Shown in pieces: positions 1-9,509 of a stretch of 57,571 nucleotides of DNA. Both the position numbers and the translations under genes were made by a program. Numbering within the stretch: position 1 is the first letter of the stretch; the number at the start of each line of letters is the position of its first letter. Under the pieces are notes generated by a model that saw nothing but the letters and a program-made list of their open reading frames with translations, was not told the origin of the DNA and searched no databases. Source of the DNA: Photorhabdus australis DSM 17609 (lineage in GTDB: Bacteria; Pseudomonadota; Gammaproteobacteria; Enterobacterales; Enterobacteriaceae); NCBI RefSeq assembly GCF_000711895.1, contig NZ_JONO01000037.1, positions 1 through 57,571 of the forward strand. The letters are read 5' to 3'.

Positions 1-191
1 ACATCACTGTGCAGTTGACGTAAATGCCGATCCACAAAACTGCCGGGCTCCAGTTTCAATGTGGTTAAATCACACAACAACTGGATCTCTTCGGGCAGAT
101 AAAGGGATAGAAATTCTCTGGCCGTTTCAGGCTGCGTTAAAAAATGCTTGAATAACGCGTCATGGTGAGGCCATTTTTCTTTCTTTGCCAC
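1..191 (-). CDS. Rpn-family nuclease / YhgA-like putative transposase, 5' end only
   Basis: The first ~63 codons read [19 protein letters not shown], then [20 protein letters not shown] and [11 protein letters not shown]. This is the characteristic start of Rpn (YhgA-like, transposase_31) proteins, which carry a PD-(D/E)XK nuclease fold and promote recombination in E. coli. The start is GTG at 191, with an alternative TTG one codon upstream; no ATG lies in this frame nearby. The gene runs off the left edge, so the catalytic domain and the length (usually about 300 aa) cannot be judged. It reads away from the peptide operon to its right and is not obviously linked to it. The family call rests on the N-terminal pattern alone. 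Confidence 0.7.
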   Translation of the reverse strand, partial: MAKKEKWPHHDALFKHFLTQPETAREFLSLYLPEEIQLLCDLTTLKLEPGSFVDRHLRQLHSD

Positions 192-514
192 AATCTGTTT
201 CTCTGTCTTATCAGGTAGTCATTACCACTCATTACCAAGGTATAGTATTTCTACCAAGTTACAAAAAACATTGTCTCAGATTTCCTCAGGCAAATCTTTA
301 CCGAATGCATTAATAGAAGAGCCTAAAGAATAAAATACTAGAAAAGAAAAAACGAGAAAATATTATATTTACAACAACTACTCAATGAAAGTCATTCATT
401 TAAATCAGTTTTTAACTTACATTCGCATAATAATAACCATTTTATCAAAATATCGATTACTTATATTTACGTTAATCTTGTATGTTCAGATCCAAAAAAT
501 CGGAATGAGTTCCC
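192..514. other. AT-rich intergenic region between Rpn gene and repeat copy 1
   Basis: No convincing gene is seen on either strand. The 85-codon plus-strand reading frame starting at 385 runs across the direct repeat and antisense to the peptidase gene, has no ribosome-binding site and is rich in hydrophobic codons typical of AT-rich noncoding DNA. I see no clear promoter feeding repeat copy 1. Confidence 0.5.
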
Positions 515-545
515 TTTACTTTCTTGTCGGAGTGCCTAGCGTAAG
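515..545 (+). repeat. 31-bp direct repeat, copy 1 (fragment of thiC TPP riboswitch)
   Basis: Identical over 31 bp to 4975-5005, where it forms the 5' side of the thiC TPP riboswitch (core CTTGTCGGAGTGCCTAGCG). Beyond position 545 the two copies diverge with scattered matches (GTAAGttattttgcca versus GTAAGctgttttatcgca). Copy 1 lacks the rest of the aptamer and is therefore non-functional. It lies 17 bp beyond the stop codon of the last gene of the peptide operon, so the two copies bracket that operon exactly. Confidence 0.9.
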
Positions 546-562
546 TTATTTTGCCATATTAA

Positions 563-1096
563 TTAGACAATCATTTCGTGTATTGCGTTATTTAACATCT
601 CTACATTTGTGTAGTAATCCAAAATACAGGTTGGAGGTATAGTGGAAGACAAGGAATGTGCCACTATATTGTTCAGAGGATATAGGCTGTATGCCCCTTC
701 CCTCCCACCTGAAATGATATGCTCAAGATAAACAGGCTTAGTTTGTATAGTAGGATAATTGAAGAAACACGGAGAGCCATTTATCAATTTCTCAGGCGTA
801 AGGTCGGATATAGTCATGCCACTGTGAAGATAAAGATCGATAAACGCGAATTCTATCTGACGCATCTCATCAAGAACATCCATACAAATAAAGTTATCGA
901 AAATTATTTTCTGAGATTCGTTCATAGCTGTATTGCAAACCAGTTCATTTAAAAAAATATGTTCAGATAACTGACTTGGTATTTCAATAGTTGCACGGAA
1001 ATCACTGTGATAAAGACCTCCATTAATGCTAGCCATACCGATACTAATCAGATGACCAATTTCATGAACCACCGTTTTTATTTCAGCTATTCCCAA
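563..1096 (-). pseudogene. M3-family metallopeptidase, C-terminal half (frameshifted)
   Basis: This frame carries the catalytic half of an M3 (oligoendopeptidase F/thimet-like) peptidase. It has HEIGH at residues 11-15 (zinc ligands H11, H15; catalytic E12), the downstream E38 in IEIPSQLSE as the expected third ligand, the M3-typical segment MRQIEFAFIDLYLH, and near the end YLEHIISGG..AYSLY, matching the family's GGxxAGYYSY region. It would have to start at TTG 1096 without a Shine-Dalgarno sequence, and it overlaps the end of the N-terminal half by 10 bases in another frame. I therefore read 563-1899 as one ~447-residue protein broken by a single indel near 1090-1110. A peptidase last in this operon could remove the leader peptide. 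Coupled translation of two halves is possible but less likely. Confidence 0.75.
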
Positions 1097-1899
1097 TGAG
1101 TTGATACACGGATAACATACCTGTTCATTGACTCACGCTCAATACTAAAACGTGCTTGGCTATGTTTATTAAAGTAAGTAAAAATCAACCCGAGTATTTC
1201 AAACAAGTGAAAATTAAAACATGGCAACGATAGTCTATTTACCAGATTTTTCTGATACATACGGAATGTAGCTGGATCAATGAACTGTTTTACATCAATT
1301 CCAAAGTGATCACAAAGAGCTTTTAGTGAATTTATAAGTTTATGATAATAGATTTCCAAAGTGTTCTTAACATTCTCAGTATCCTTATTGAAAAGATAAT
1401 TACATTTATATGAAGCAAAATCCTTATATCCAAGCCTTTGCACGGAACAGTTTCTTGCTTCAATAATTTTATCTATAAGATAAAAAATTTTATTTAGAAT
1501 TTCCTTATTTACATCATTAATCGAGTGTTTAACTTCATATGCTCTATGTAAATTATCTATATTATTGCAATCGAAAAAAAATGATTTAAGGTGGTGCTTA
1601 TCTATAGATATAAAATTCATACCACTAATATTAGACAGTAATTTATTAGTTAAGGACCCAAGAATATTTTTCAGATCTTTAATTTCATTAAAAACATTAA
1701 TACTACTGTTATATACCCCATGCCCAATATAAATATCTTTGGCAAATTCCGACCAATTTGGAGTGTGTATTACACAATCCGCTAATCTTTTCTCAAGCTG
1801 GCTGAATGCCAAGAAAAAATTATCAGGAGATATCACACCCAGAATATATTTATCATGCAAAATAGCCATTTCTGAATGAATAGAATTTATGTTTTTCAT
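1087..1899 (-). CDS. M3-family metallopeptidase, N-terminal half (frame ends before HExxH)
   Basis: A 270-codon reading frame starting ATG at 1899, whose ATGA overlaps the stop of the upstream DUF6817 gene, so it is translationally coupled. The middle, AEARNCSVQRLGYKDFASYK region (about residues 150-170), matches the helical part of M3 oligopeptidases, where RN..A..LGF.NYA.Y precedes the active site. The frame closes at a TAG at 1087-1089 just before the HEIGH motif, which continues in another frame as the 563-1096 segment. Alone this half has no catalytic residues. There is no long homopolymer or classical slippery heptamer at the junction, so decay or a sequence error is likelier than programmed frameshifting. 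Confidence 0.7.
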   Translation of the reverse strand: MKNINSIHSEMAILHDKYILGVISPDNFFLAFSQLEKRLADCVIHTPNWSEFAKDIYIGHGVYNSSINVFNEIKDLKNILGSLTNKLLSNISGMNFISIDKHHLKSFFFDCNNIDNLHRAYEVKHSINDVNKEILNKIFYLIDKIIEARNCSVQRLGYKDFASYKCNYLFNKDTENVKNTLEIYYHKLINSLKALCDHFGIDVKQFIDPATFRMYQKNLVNRLSLPCFNFHLFEILGLIFTYFNKHSQARFSIERESMNRYVIRVSTHWE

Positions 1900-2441
1900 G
1901 ATAAGCTCCAGAGTCTATTAAAAGCAATTTGTATCCCATGACAACAATAAGATAATATCGGAAACAGCTTCTTAAGATGTTCCTTTGCATCTTGGTATGT
2001 GAAAATCCCTTTCTTTTCTACACACCATATTATCTGTTCAAGTATATCAGCGACAATAATGTTGGCCAAATTAGAGAATATATTTTCAGGAATAGAAATG
2101 TTTTCGGTTTTAGTTCCTAGTGTTACAAAATTACCATTCTTTGATATATTATCATAATTTTTTGCATAATGAATTCGCCCATAATAATAAACAAGTAACT
2201 CAACATCTTTTCCAACAATTTGTTGTATGTGCTCCCTATCTTTATAACTCGCACCAGAATTATTATATATTGAATTTTCATCATATATTGAATGTAACAT
2301 TCCTGCATTACATATTGATTCTTTACAACCATATTTATTTAACAATTTAGCAGTATTAATCAAGTGAGAAGAATGATGACGATCGTATATTTTGTCCTTA
2401 TCAATTTGGTAAAAATTTTTAATTTTTTTCAATATGCTCAT
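1896..2441 (-). CDS. DUF6817 / HD-like metal-dependent protein in peptide operon
   Basis: 181 aa. The N-terminal region has RHHSSHL (H22, H23, H26) followed by NAGMLHSIY (H50), the arrangement of DUF6817 proteins, which belong to the HD metal-binding superfamily. The usual HD pair is replaced by H-S (HSIY), as is typical of that subfamily. HD folds include phosphohydrolases and also mixed-valence di-iron oxygenases, so the reaction cannot be assigned. The start ATG at 2441 overlaps the stop of the MFS gene (ATGA) and its own stop overlaps the peptidase start, so it is an integral part of the operon. A role in modifying the peptide or a small substrate is inference from context only. Confidence 0.6.
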   Translation of the reverse strand: MSILKKIKNFYQIDKDKIYDRHHSSHLINTAKLLNKYGCKESICNAGMLHSIYDENSIYNNSGASYKDREHIQQIVGKDVELLVYYYGRIHYAKNYDNISKNGNFVTLGTKTENISIPENIFSNLANIIVADILEQIIWCVEKKGIFTYQDAKEHLKKLFPILSYCCHGIQIAFNRLWSLS

Positions 2442-3679
2442 AAATCACCATAATTTTTATCATAAATAGAGTCTATTTCTTCTTTATCTTTACTAAGCAA
2501 ATCATCAAACATAGGAATATATTTCAGTAATAGAGCGATAATACACACTAGAGAACCACCAATAATAAGTAAAACAGAATAATTCCATTTTTCTATTATC
2601 ATAGAAAAAAGAATGAATCCGAAAGGATTCCCCAATCCAATAACAGCGGTATGAATTGTCTGTATTTTTACTCTATGTCTTTCCGGTATAGCTATAGAAC
2701 GACTGGATTCTATGCTAACATTATTCATCACAATAGACACTCCAATCAGAAAAGCCAAAAGACACCAGATGATATAGCTGATAAACAAAGATAAGCTAAT
2801 CAGACATAATCCTATCATGAAAAATGAACAAATAACGGTACGTGCTTTACCATATATTTTTTCAAAATAGGATTGGAAAAATACGGAAGCACAAATTGCA
2901 CCAACAGCAGCACTCGCTTCTATTATTCCAATCATAATAGCACTTGAGTGTTTTACTGACTCCACAAAATATGGAATAACAAGAGAAGAAAACGGAACCA
3001 AAATCATATTCACTAATAGAGATGAAAGTGCCCAATACGGCTCAAAACGATAACGAAAGAAAAGTCTTAGGCTGTTAAGCGCAGAAGACGGATTATCTTC
3101 CTGCTTCTGCAAGACTCCTGCCCCCGGGTTGTTTATCCCATATAGAATACATACGGATAGGACAATTAATCCGCATAACGCCCATATCATATTAATTATC
3201 CCTATAACTTCATACCCTGCCATTCCCAAACCAATACCAAATACATTAAGAGACGCTTGCAACAAAAATGTCTGACGATATGCTTCATCAAGTTCATGTT
3301 TACTGACAATAAACGGGATATAAGCATTCACAACAGGAGAATAAAGAGCATCGATTAAGCCAAGTATAATACTAATGACAAAGAAAAAATATATTGTCCC
3401 ACCATGAATAATGTTATAAAGGTAATATAGTGTTAAAGAAAGAAATATAATATTGAGTACAACGAGAATCTTTTTCTTATCAAGACGGTCAAAAAGGTGT
3501 GACAGAGCAAGACCTGAAATCGTTCTTGAAAAAAAGTAGAAAAAAAGAAAATACGAAGACAGTATTATCTGGTTATTCTTAATAAGACTTAAAGTAACCA
3601 GAGCTACAATTATTCGTGAACTCAAAATATATAATGCTTCCGAAGATCGTATTTTCCAAAAATCATCATTCAACTTCAC
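2438..3679 (-). CDS. MFS transporter, probable peptide-product exporter
   Basis: 413 aa, highly hydrophobic with about 12 predicted membrane segments. The early motif GLALSHLFDRLDKKKILVV resembles the MFS loop 2-3 signature, and NAYIPFIVSKHELDEAY with a preceding Pro/Asn pair is typical of macrolide-efflux-like (MefA-type) MFS proteins. The start is GTG at 3679, with AGGA about 9 bases upstream. It lies 23 bases after the HExxH gene and overlaps the next gene by 4 bases. Position in a peptide-modification operon suggests export of, or self-protection against, the modified peptide. Substrate not determinable from sequence. Confidence 0.75.
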   Translation of the reverse strand: MKLNDDFWKIRSSEALYILSSRIIVALVTLSLIKNNQIILSSYFLFFYFFSRTISGLALSHLFDRLDKKKILVVLNIIFLSLTLYYLYNIIHGGTIYFFFVISIILGLIDALYSPVVNAYIPFIVSKHELDEAYRQTFLLQASLNVFGIGLGMAGYEVIGIINMIWALCGLIVLSVCILYGINNPGAGVLQKQEDNPSSALNSLRLFFRYRFEPYWALSSLLVNMILVPFSSLVIPYFVESVKHSSAIMIGIIEASAAVGAICASVFFQSYFEKIYGKARTVICSFFMIGLCLISLSLFISYIIWCLLAFLIGVSIVMNNVSIESSRSIAIPERHRVKIQTIHTAVIGLGNPFGFILFSMIIEKWNYSVLLIIGGSLVCIIALLLKYIPMFDDLLSKDKEEIDSIYDKNYGDL

Positions 3680-3702
3680 TGGGAATAATCCTATTCATCT
3701 CT

Positions 3703-4617
3703 TCATTTGATATTATCTGTAATAACATGCCCAATTTCTGTCAATTTGGCATGATTATCTATTATCTCTTTTGTATCCAAAAATTTTTTCAATGCAATAT
3801 TAAATCGTGTACTAATTTTTTCTTCATAAATACCAGAATATATATTAGATATTTTATATAAAGTTTGGCAAATGCGGTTAAGTACAAAATAGGCATGAAA
3901 TATGCCAATCATCGGTCTGCCATCTTCACGAAATGGAACTTTATAAAGTTCTTCAGGATCATTCAAGACAATATAATCTTTAGCATTAATAACATTTAGT
4001 GCATGATGTGCACATTCATGAACGATATGCTCAATATAATAAGGTACACTATTTTCATCCGCACTATAAAGCAAGATCATTCCCCACATATTAAAGTTGC
4101 AACCGAACCTAATATAATTCCCTTCTGTTTTTCCTGTAAGATATATTGTATCAATGAAAGATATACATTCAAGATAAGTATCTTCACCATAGGTTTTCAA
4201 TAATTCCAGTGCTTCCTGTACTTTCCCTATATCTTCTTTAACTTCATGTGCAAATCTATATCCAACCCTGACTCCTTTATCGTCTTGTTCCAATATTTTG
4301 AAAAGCATGTTCATATCAAAAACAGGTTCGATAAAATAATCCAAAGTTTTAATAGATAGCTCTGGCTTTCCCGTATAATCTTGACACTTTGCAATAACGT
4401 TTCGAATGTAATTAATACATAGTTCCCTGTTACCCTTTTCGGCTGCATCGATAGATAAATAATGAGAAGCACATAAGTCCCATTTTATGAAAAATTCATC
4501 AGGAATTTTAAAATCAGACTCCGTTATTTCAATTAAATATTCAAGTGAATTACGGATTTGTAATTCGAAATCAGAACGGAATTGCTTATGTGGATAACAT
4601 GTCGTAGCAATATTCAT
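3703..4617 (-). CDS. HExxH-motif peptide-modification enzyme (mod_HExxH, probable alpha-KG-type peptide hydroxylase)
   Basis: 304 aa from ATG 4617, chosen because GGAG lies 7 bases upstream; a TTG two codons earlier sits on top of that Shine-Dalgarno. Around residue 196, YIEHIVHECAHHALN gives a HExxH metal site (H200, E201, H204), followed by VPFREDGRPMIGIFHAYF (R234, H241). That combination of HE.aHH, then a dpRP..G..Ha segment, is the signature of the 'HEXXH motif-containing putative peptide modification protein' family. Members of this family have been described as non-protease, 2-oxoglutarate-dependent peptide beta-hydroxylases in RiPP pathways. It directly follows the small precursor-like gene. 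Family call is firm; the exact chemistry is inferred. Confidence 0.8.
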   Translation of the reverse strand: MNIATTCYPHKQFRSDFELQIRNSLEYLIEITESDFKIPDEFFIKWDLCASHYLSIDAAEKGNRELCINYIRNVIAKCQDYTGKPELSIKTLDYFIEPVFDMNMLFKILEQDDKGVRVGYRFAHEVKEDIGKVQEALELLKTYGEDTYLECISFIDTIYLTGKTEGNYIRFGCNFNMWGMILLYSADENSVPYYIEHIVHECAHHALNVINAKDYIVLNDPEELYKVPFREDGRPMIGIFHAYFVLNRICQTLYKISNIYSGIYEEKISTRFNIALKKFLDTKEIIDNHAKLTEIGHVITDNIK

Positions 4618-4637
4618 CTTCAAGCTCCATATTATTC

Positions 4638-4660
4638 CCCTTCGTACAAAATACGAAGGG
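4638..4660 (-). terminator. Hairpin between precursor peptide gene and HExxH gene (partial terminator / RNA stabiliser)
   Basis: A perfect 9-bp stem, CCCTTCGTA / TACGAAGGG, with a 5-base loop CAAAA. It sits in the 56-base gap between the precursor stop and the modification gene start. No U-tract follows on the minus strand, so it probably attenuates or protects the upstream mRNA rather than stopping transcription outright. That would favour more precursor than enzyme, as is common in RiPP operons. Confidence 0.6.
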
Positions 4661-4673
4661 ACGTGATCGTCAA

Positions 4674-4757
4674 TTAATCATCGTTTTTGTCATTAACAGC
4701 CCAACCCGACAATGGTGATTTAATTTCAACCACTTTAGAAGAGTCAAAGTTTTTCAT
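4674..4757 (-). CDS. 27-aa RiPP precursor-like peptide
   Basis: A tiny gene, ATG at 4757 with a good Shine-Dalgarno (AAGGAAATAAGGC, AAGGA about 9 bases upstream), ending TAA at 4674. The peptide begins MKNFDSSKVVEIKSP and ends PLSGWAVNDKNDD. The charged, amphipathic N-terminal half could serve as leader or recognition sequence. The C-terminal part, with Gly-Trp and several Asp/Asn residues, is a plausible core; Asp/Asn/His side chains are usual hydroxylation targets of HExxH enzymes. It is first in the operon, 56 bases before the enzyme gene. No homolog is known to me. Support comes from the ribosome-binding site, position and hairpin downstream, not from similarity. Confidence 0.65.
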   Translation of the reverse strand: MKNFDSSKVVEIKSPLSGWAVNDKNDD

Positions 4758-4942
4758 GCCTTATTTCCTTAACAAGTTATAATTAAAAATTTAATGCTTA
4801 GCTAAACATTATTTAACATAAGGGAATTTTTCCATTTGTTCACTAAAAAATTAATAAACATGAGAAACTGATCGCAAAACAACCAACAGTGTGGCTGGAA
4901 ACAATTAACCTCGTCATTGTAAATACTTTTATTCAGCAAGGG

Positions 4943-4970
4943 TTGTAGTTTTCATAATCCCTCCTATACT
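4943..4970 (+). promoter_or_regulatory. Probable thiC promoter
   Basis: A -35-like TTGTAG at 4943-4948 and a good -10 TATACT at 4965-4970, separated by 16 bp. Transcription would start about 4977-4979, a few bases before the P1 stem of the TPP riboswitch. The promoter lies immediately upstream of direct-repeat copy 2, which fits copy 2 being the functional leader. Confidence 0.6.
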
Positions 4971-4974
4971 ACTA

Positions 4975-5005
4975 TTTACTTTCTTGTCGGAGTGCCTAGC
5001 GTAAG
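4975..5005 (+). repeat. 31-bp direct repeat, copy 2 (functional riboswitch 5' part)
   Basis: Same 31 bp as 515-545, a spacing of 4460 bp. This copy continues into the complete TPP aptamer. The repeat covers the transcription start region, the P1 5' strand (TCTTGT) and the start of the variable P3 extension. The right-hand junction of the inserted peptide operon is therefore at or near 4974. Confidence 0.9.
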
Positions 5006-5093
5006 CTGTTTTATCGCAGCATACACAGGCTGAGACCGTTAATTCGGGATCCGCGGAACCTGATCGGGTTAAGACCCGCGAAGGGAACAAGAG
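4981..5093 (+). promoter_or_regulatory. TPP riboswitch (THI element) upstream of thiC
   Basis: Contains the conserved THI-box segments: CGGAGTGCC, GGCTGAGACCG, then GGATCCGCGGAACCTGATC and CGCGAAGGGAACAAGAG. The P1 helix forms between TCTTGT (4982-4987) and ACAAGA (5087-5092). The P3 arm is extended between about 4997 and 5024. Thiamine pyrophosphate binding is expected to repress thiCEFSGH, as in enterobacteria by masking the ribosome-binding site. The leader continues for ~118 bases to the thiC start, with AGGA shortly before the ATG. No strong intrinsic terminator is visible there. Confidence 0.95.
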
Positions 5094-5202
5094 TAATCAA
5101 TCGCTGTCGGCTCACCCAGTTTTCTTACCAAGAGTCTATCCAGCCATCAATTATTACTCCCTGCGAGCTCCAGACAAGCAACTTTCCCAATAACACTGTT
5201 AG

Positions 5203-7793
<2,591 letters not shown>

Positions 7794-7804
<11 letters not shown>

Positions 7805-8543
7805 TCAAGAGTTTATGCGTTACAGCCGACAACTACTGTTGGAAGATATTGGCCCTGAAGGGCAGGAAAAACTAAAATCCAGCAATGTACTGATTATTGG
7901 TTTAGGGGGGCTAGGTGCCCCTGCGTCTCTCTATCTGGCTGCTGCGGGTGTAGGAACAATTTATCTTGCTGATGATGACCAATTGCATGTCTCTAATTTA
8001 CAACGGCAAATACTCTACCGTACTGAAGATATTCCTTTCGCAAAAGCAGAACTCGCAGCCAATCAACTCAATGCGCTAAATCCACTGGTAAAAACAGCTG
8101 TGCTTAATCAACGTCAGGATATGAAATCTCTGACAAAAATCGTGAAACAAGTCGATCTGGTTCTCGACTGCTGCGACAACATGGCAACCCGTCACGCGAT
8201 CAATGCCGCTTGTGTGGCAACGCGAAAACCATTAATCAGCGGTAGTGCCGTCGGATTCAGTGGCCAACTTATGGTGTTTGAACCCCCTTACCCTCACGGC
8301 TGCTATACCTGTCTCTACCCAGATCAAGAAGAACCCCAGCGAAATTGCCGGACTGCGGGTGTATTAGGTCCAGTCGTTGGTGTCATCGGCACATTACAGG
8401 CACTGGAAGCCATCAAAATGTTAACTGGACTTCCTTCTTCGTTAAGCGGCAAGCTTCGATTATTTGATGGTAAACAGCAAAGCTGGAGCACATTACAACT
8501 CAGCCAATCGCAACAGTGCCCGATTTGCGGAGATATTGCATGA
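7794..8543 (+). CDS. thiF: ThiS adenylyltransferase ThiF
   Basis: 249 aa, E1/MoeB-like. It adenylates the C-terminal glycine of ThiS so that sulfur can be loaded for thiazole synthesis. Visible: Rossmann ATP-binding loop [19 protein letters not shown] near residue 40, the DxxxxSNLQRQ motif, zinc ligands CYTC and CPICGD, and the [11 protein letters not shown] segment with the cysteine corresponding to the acyl-linked residue of E. coli ThiF. ATG 7794 lies within the 3' end of thiE, and the stop overlaps the thiS start (ATGA). Confidence 0.97.
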
Positions 8544-8740
8544 AAATTACGGTAAACGACCAGACAATAGAAATTACCGCTCCTCTGGTTGTACAACAAT
8601 TGCTGGAACAACTTGGGCGGATGCAACCGGGAACATCACTAGCCATTAATCAAACCATTATTCCGCGTTCGGAGTGGAATACGCATCAGATTAATGACGG
8701 AGACAATATCCTTCTATTTCAGGCGATTGCAGGAGGTTGA
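8540..8740 (+). CDS. thiS: Sulfur carrier protein ThiS
   Basis: 66 aa, ubiquitin-like. It starts [12 protein letters not shown] and ends in the essential C-terminal Gly-Gly (QAIAGG), which is adenylated by ThiF and converted to thiocarboxylate as sulfur donor for ThiG. The ATG at 8540 overlaps the thiF stop codon; a longer in-frame extension upstream lies inside thiF and is not needed. Next gene thiG follows after one base. Confidence 0.96.
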   Translation: MKITVNDQTIEITAPLVVQQLLEQLGRMQPGTSLAINQTIIPRSEWNTHQINDGDNILLFQAIAGG

Positions 8741-8741
8741 T

Positions 8742-9509
8742 ATGTTAAAAATCGCTGATACTACGTTTAATTCCCGTCTGTTTACCGGTACCGGTAAATT
8801 CGCCCATGCAGATTTAATGATTCAGGCGATAGAAGCCTCTGGTAGTCAACTCGTCACTATGGCGATGAAACGCATTGATCTACAGCGAGGTAACGACGCT
8901 ATTTTGGCCCCACTGCAAAAACTCGGTGTTAAATTACTGCCGAATACTTCCGGAGCAAAAACCGCCGAAGAAGCGCTATTCGCTGCCCGTCTGGCCCGTG
9001 AAGCACTAGCAACAAACTGGATCAAACTTGAGATCCATCCTGACGTGAAATACTTATTGCCTGACCCGGTTGAAACACTCAAAGGTGCTGAAATGCTGGT
9101 CAAAGACGGGTTTATCGTTTTGCCATATTGCAGTGCTGATCCGGTTTTATGTAAGCGTCTGGAAGAAGTGGGTTGTGCTGCGGTCATGCCTTTAGGCGCA
9201 CCGATTGGTTCTAATCAAGGGCTACTAACCCGAGATTTCCTGCAAATCATTATCGAGCAAGCACAAGTACCCGTCATTGTTGATGCAGGAATCGGCGCAC
9301 CAAGCCATGCACTGGAAGCAATTGAACTAGGCGCGGATGCTGTATTAGTCAATACCGCTATTGCTGTTGCACGTAATCCAGTAAAAATGGCTCAAGCCTT
9401 CAAAGTAGCGATTGAAGCGGGCGAACTATCCTATAAGGCGGGCCTGGCAAGCCCAAAACAACATGCTGTTGCATCCAGCCCGCTGACTGATTTTCTGGGG
9501 GTGCTTTAA
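8742..9509 (+). CDS. thiG: Thiazole synthase ThiG
   Basis: 255 aa from ATG 8742, placed 8 bases after a strong AGGAGG; this is preferred to an in-frame start 16 codons earlier inside thiS. ThiG condenses deoxyxylulose phosphate, dehydroglycine and ThiS-thiocarboxylate into thiazole phosphate. Conserved segments include [20 protein letters not shown] (probable Schiff-base lysine region), [28 protein letters not shown] and [20 protein letters not shown]. Its stop overlaps the thiH start. Confidence 0.97.
   Translation: MLKIADTTFNSRLFTGTGKFAHADLMIQAIEASGSQLVTMAMKRIDLQRGNDAILAPLQKLGVKLLPNTSGAKTAEEALFAARLAREALATNWIKLEIHPDVKYLLPDPVETLKGAEMLVKDGFIVLPYCSADPVLCKRLEEVGCAAVMPLGAPIGSNQGLLTRDFLQIIIEQAQVPVIVDAGIGAPSHALEAIELGADAVLVNTAIAVARNPVKMAQAFKVAIEAGELSYKAGLASPKQHAVASSPLTDFLGVL

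Noticed and set aside
385-642. 85-codon plus-strand reading frame
   Set aside because: Crosses the riboswitch repeat and runs antisense to the peptidase end; no ribosome-binding site; composition of AT-rich noncoding DNA.
719-952. 77-codon plus-strand frame
   Set aside because: Antisense to the peptidase C-terminal half, which has clear motif support.
1087-1110. Programmed ribosomal frameshift in the M3 peptidase gene
   Set aside because: No slippery heptamer or downstream pseudoknot is evident; a simple indel explains it. Kept only as an alternative.
4800-4900. A second precursor peptide upstream of the first
   Set aside because: Very short minus-strand frames exist here, but none has a proper ribosome-binding site or resembles the first peptide.
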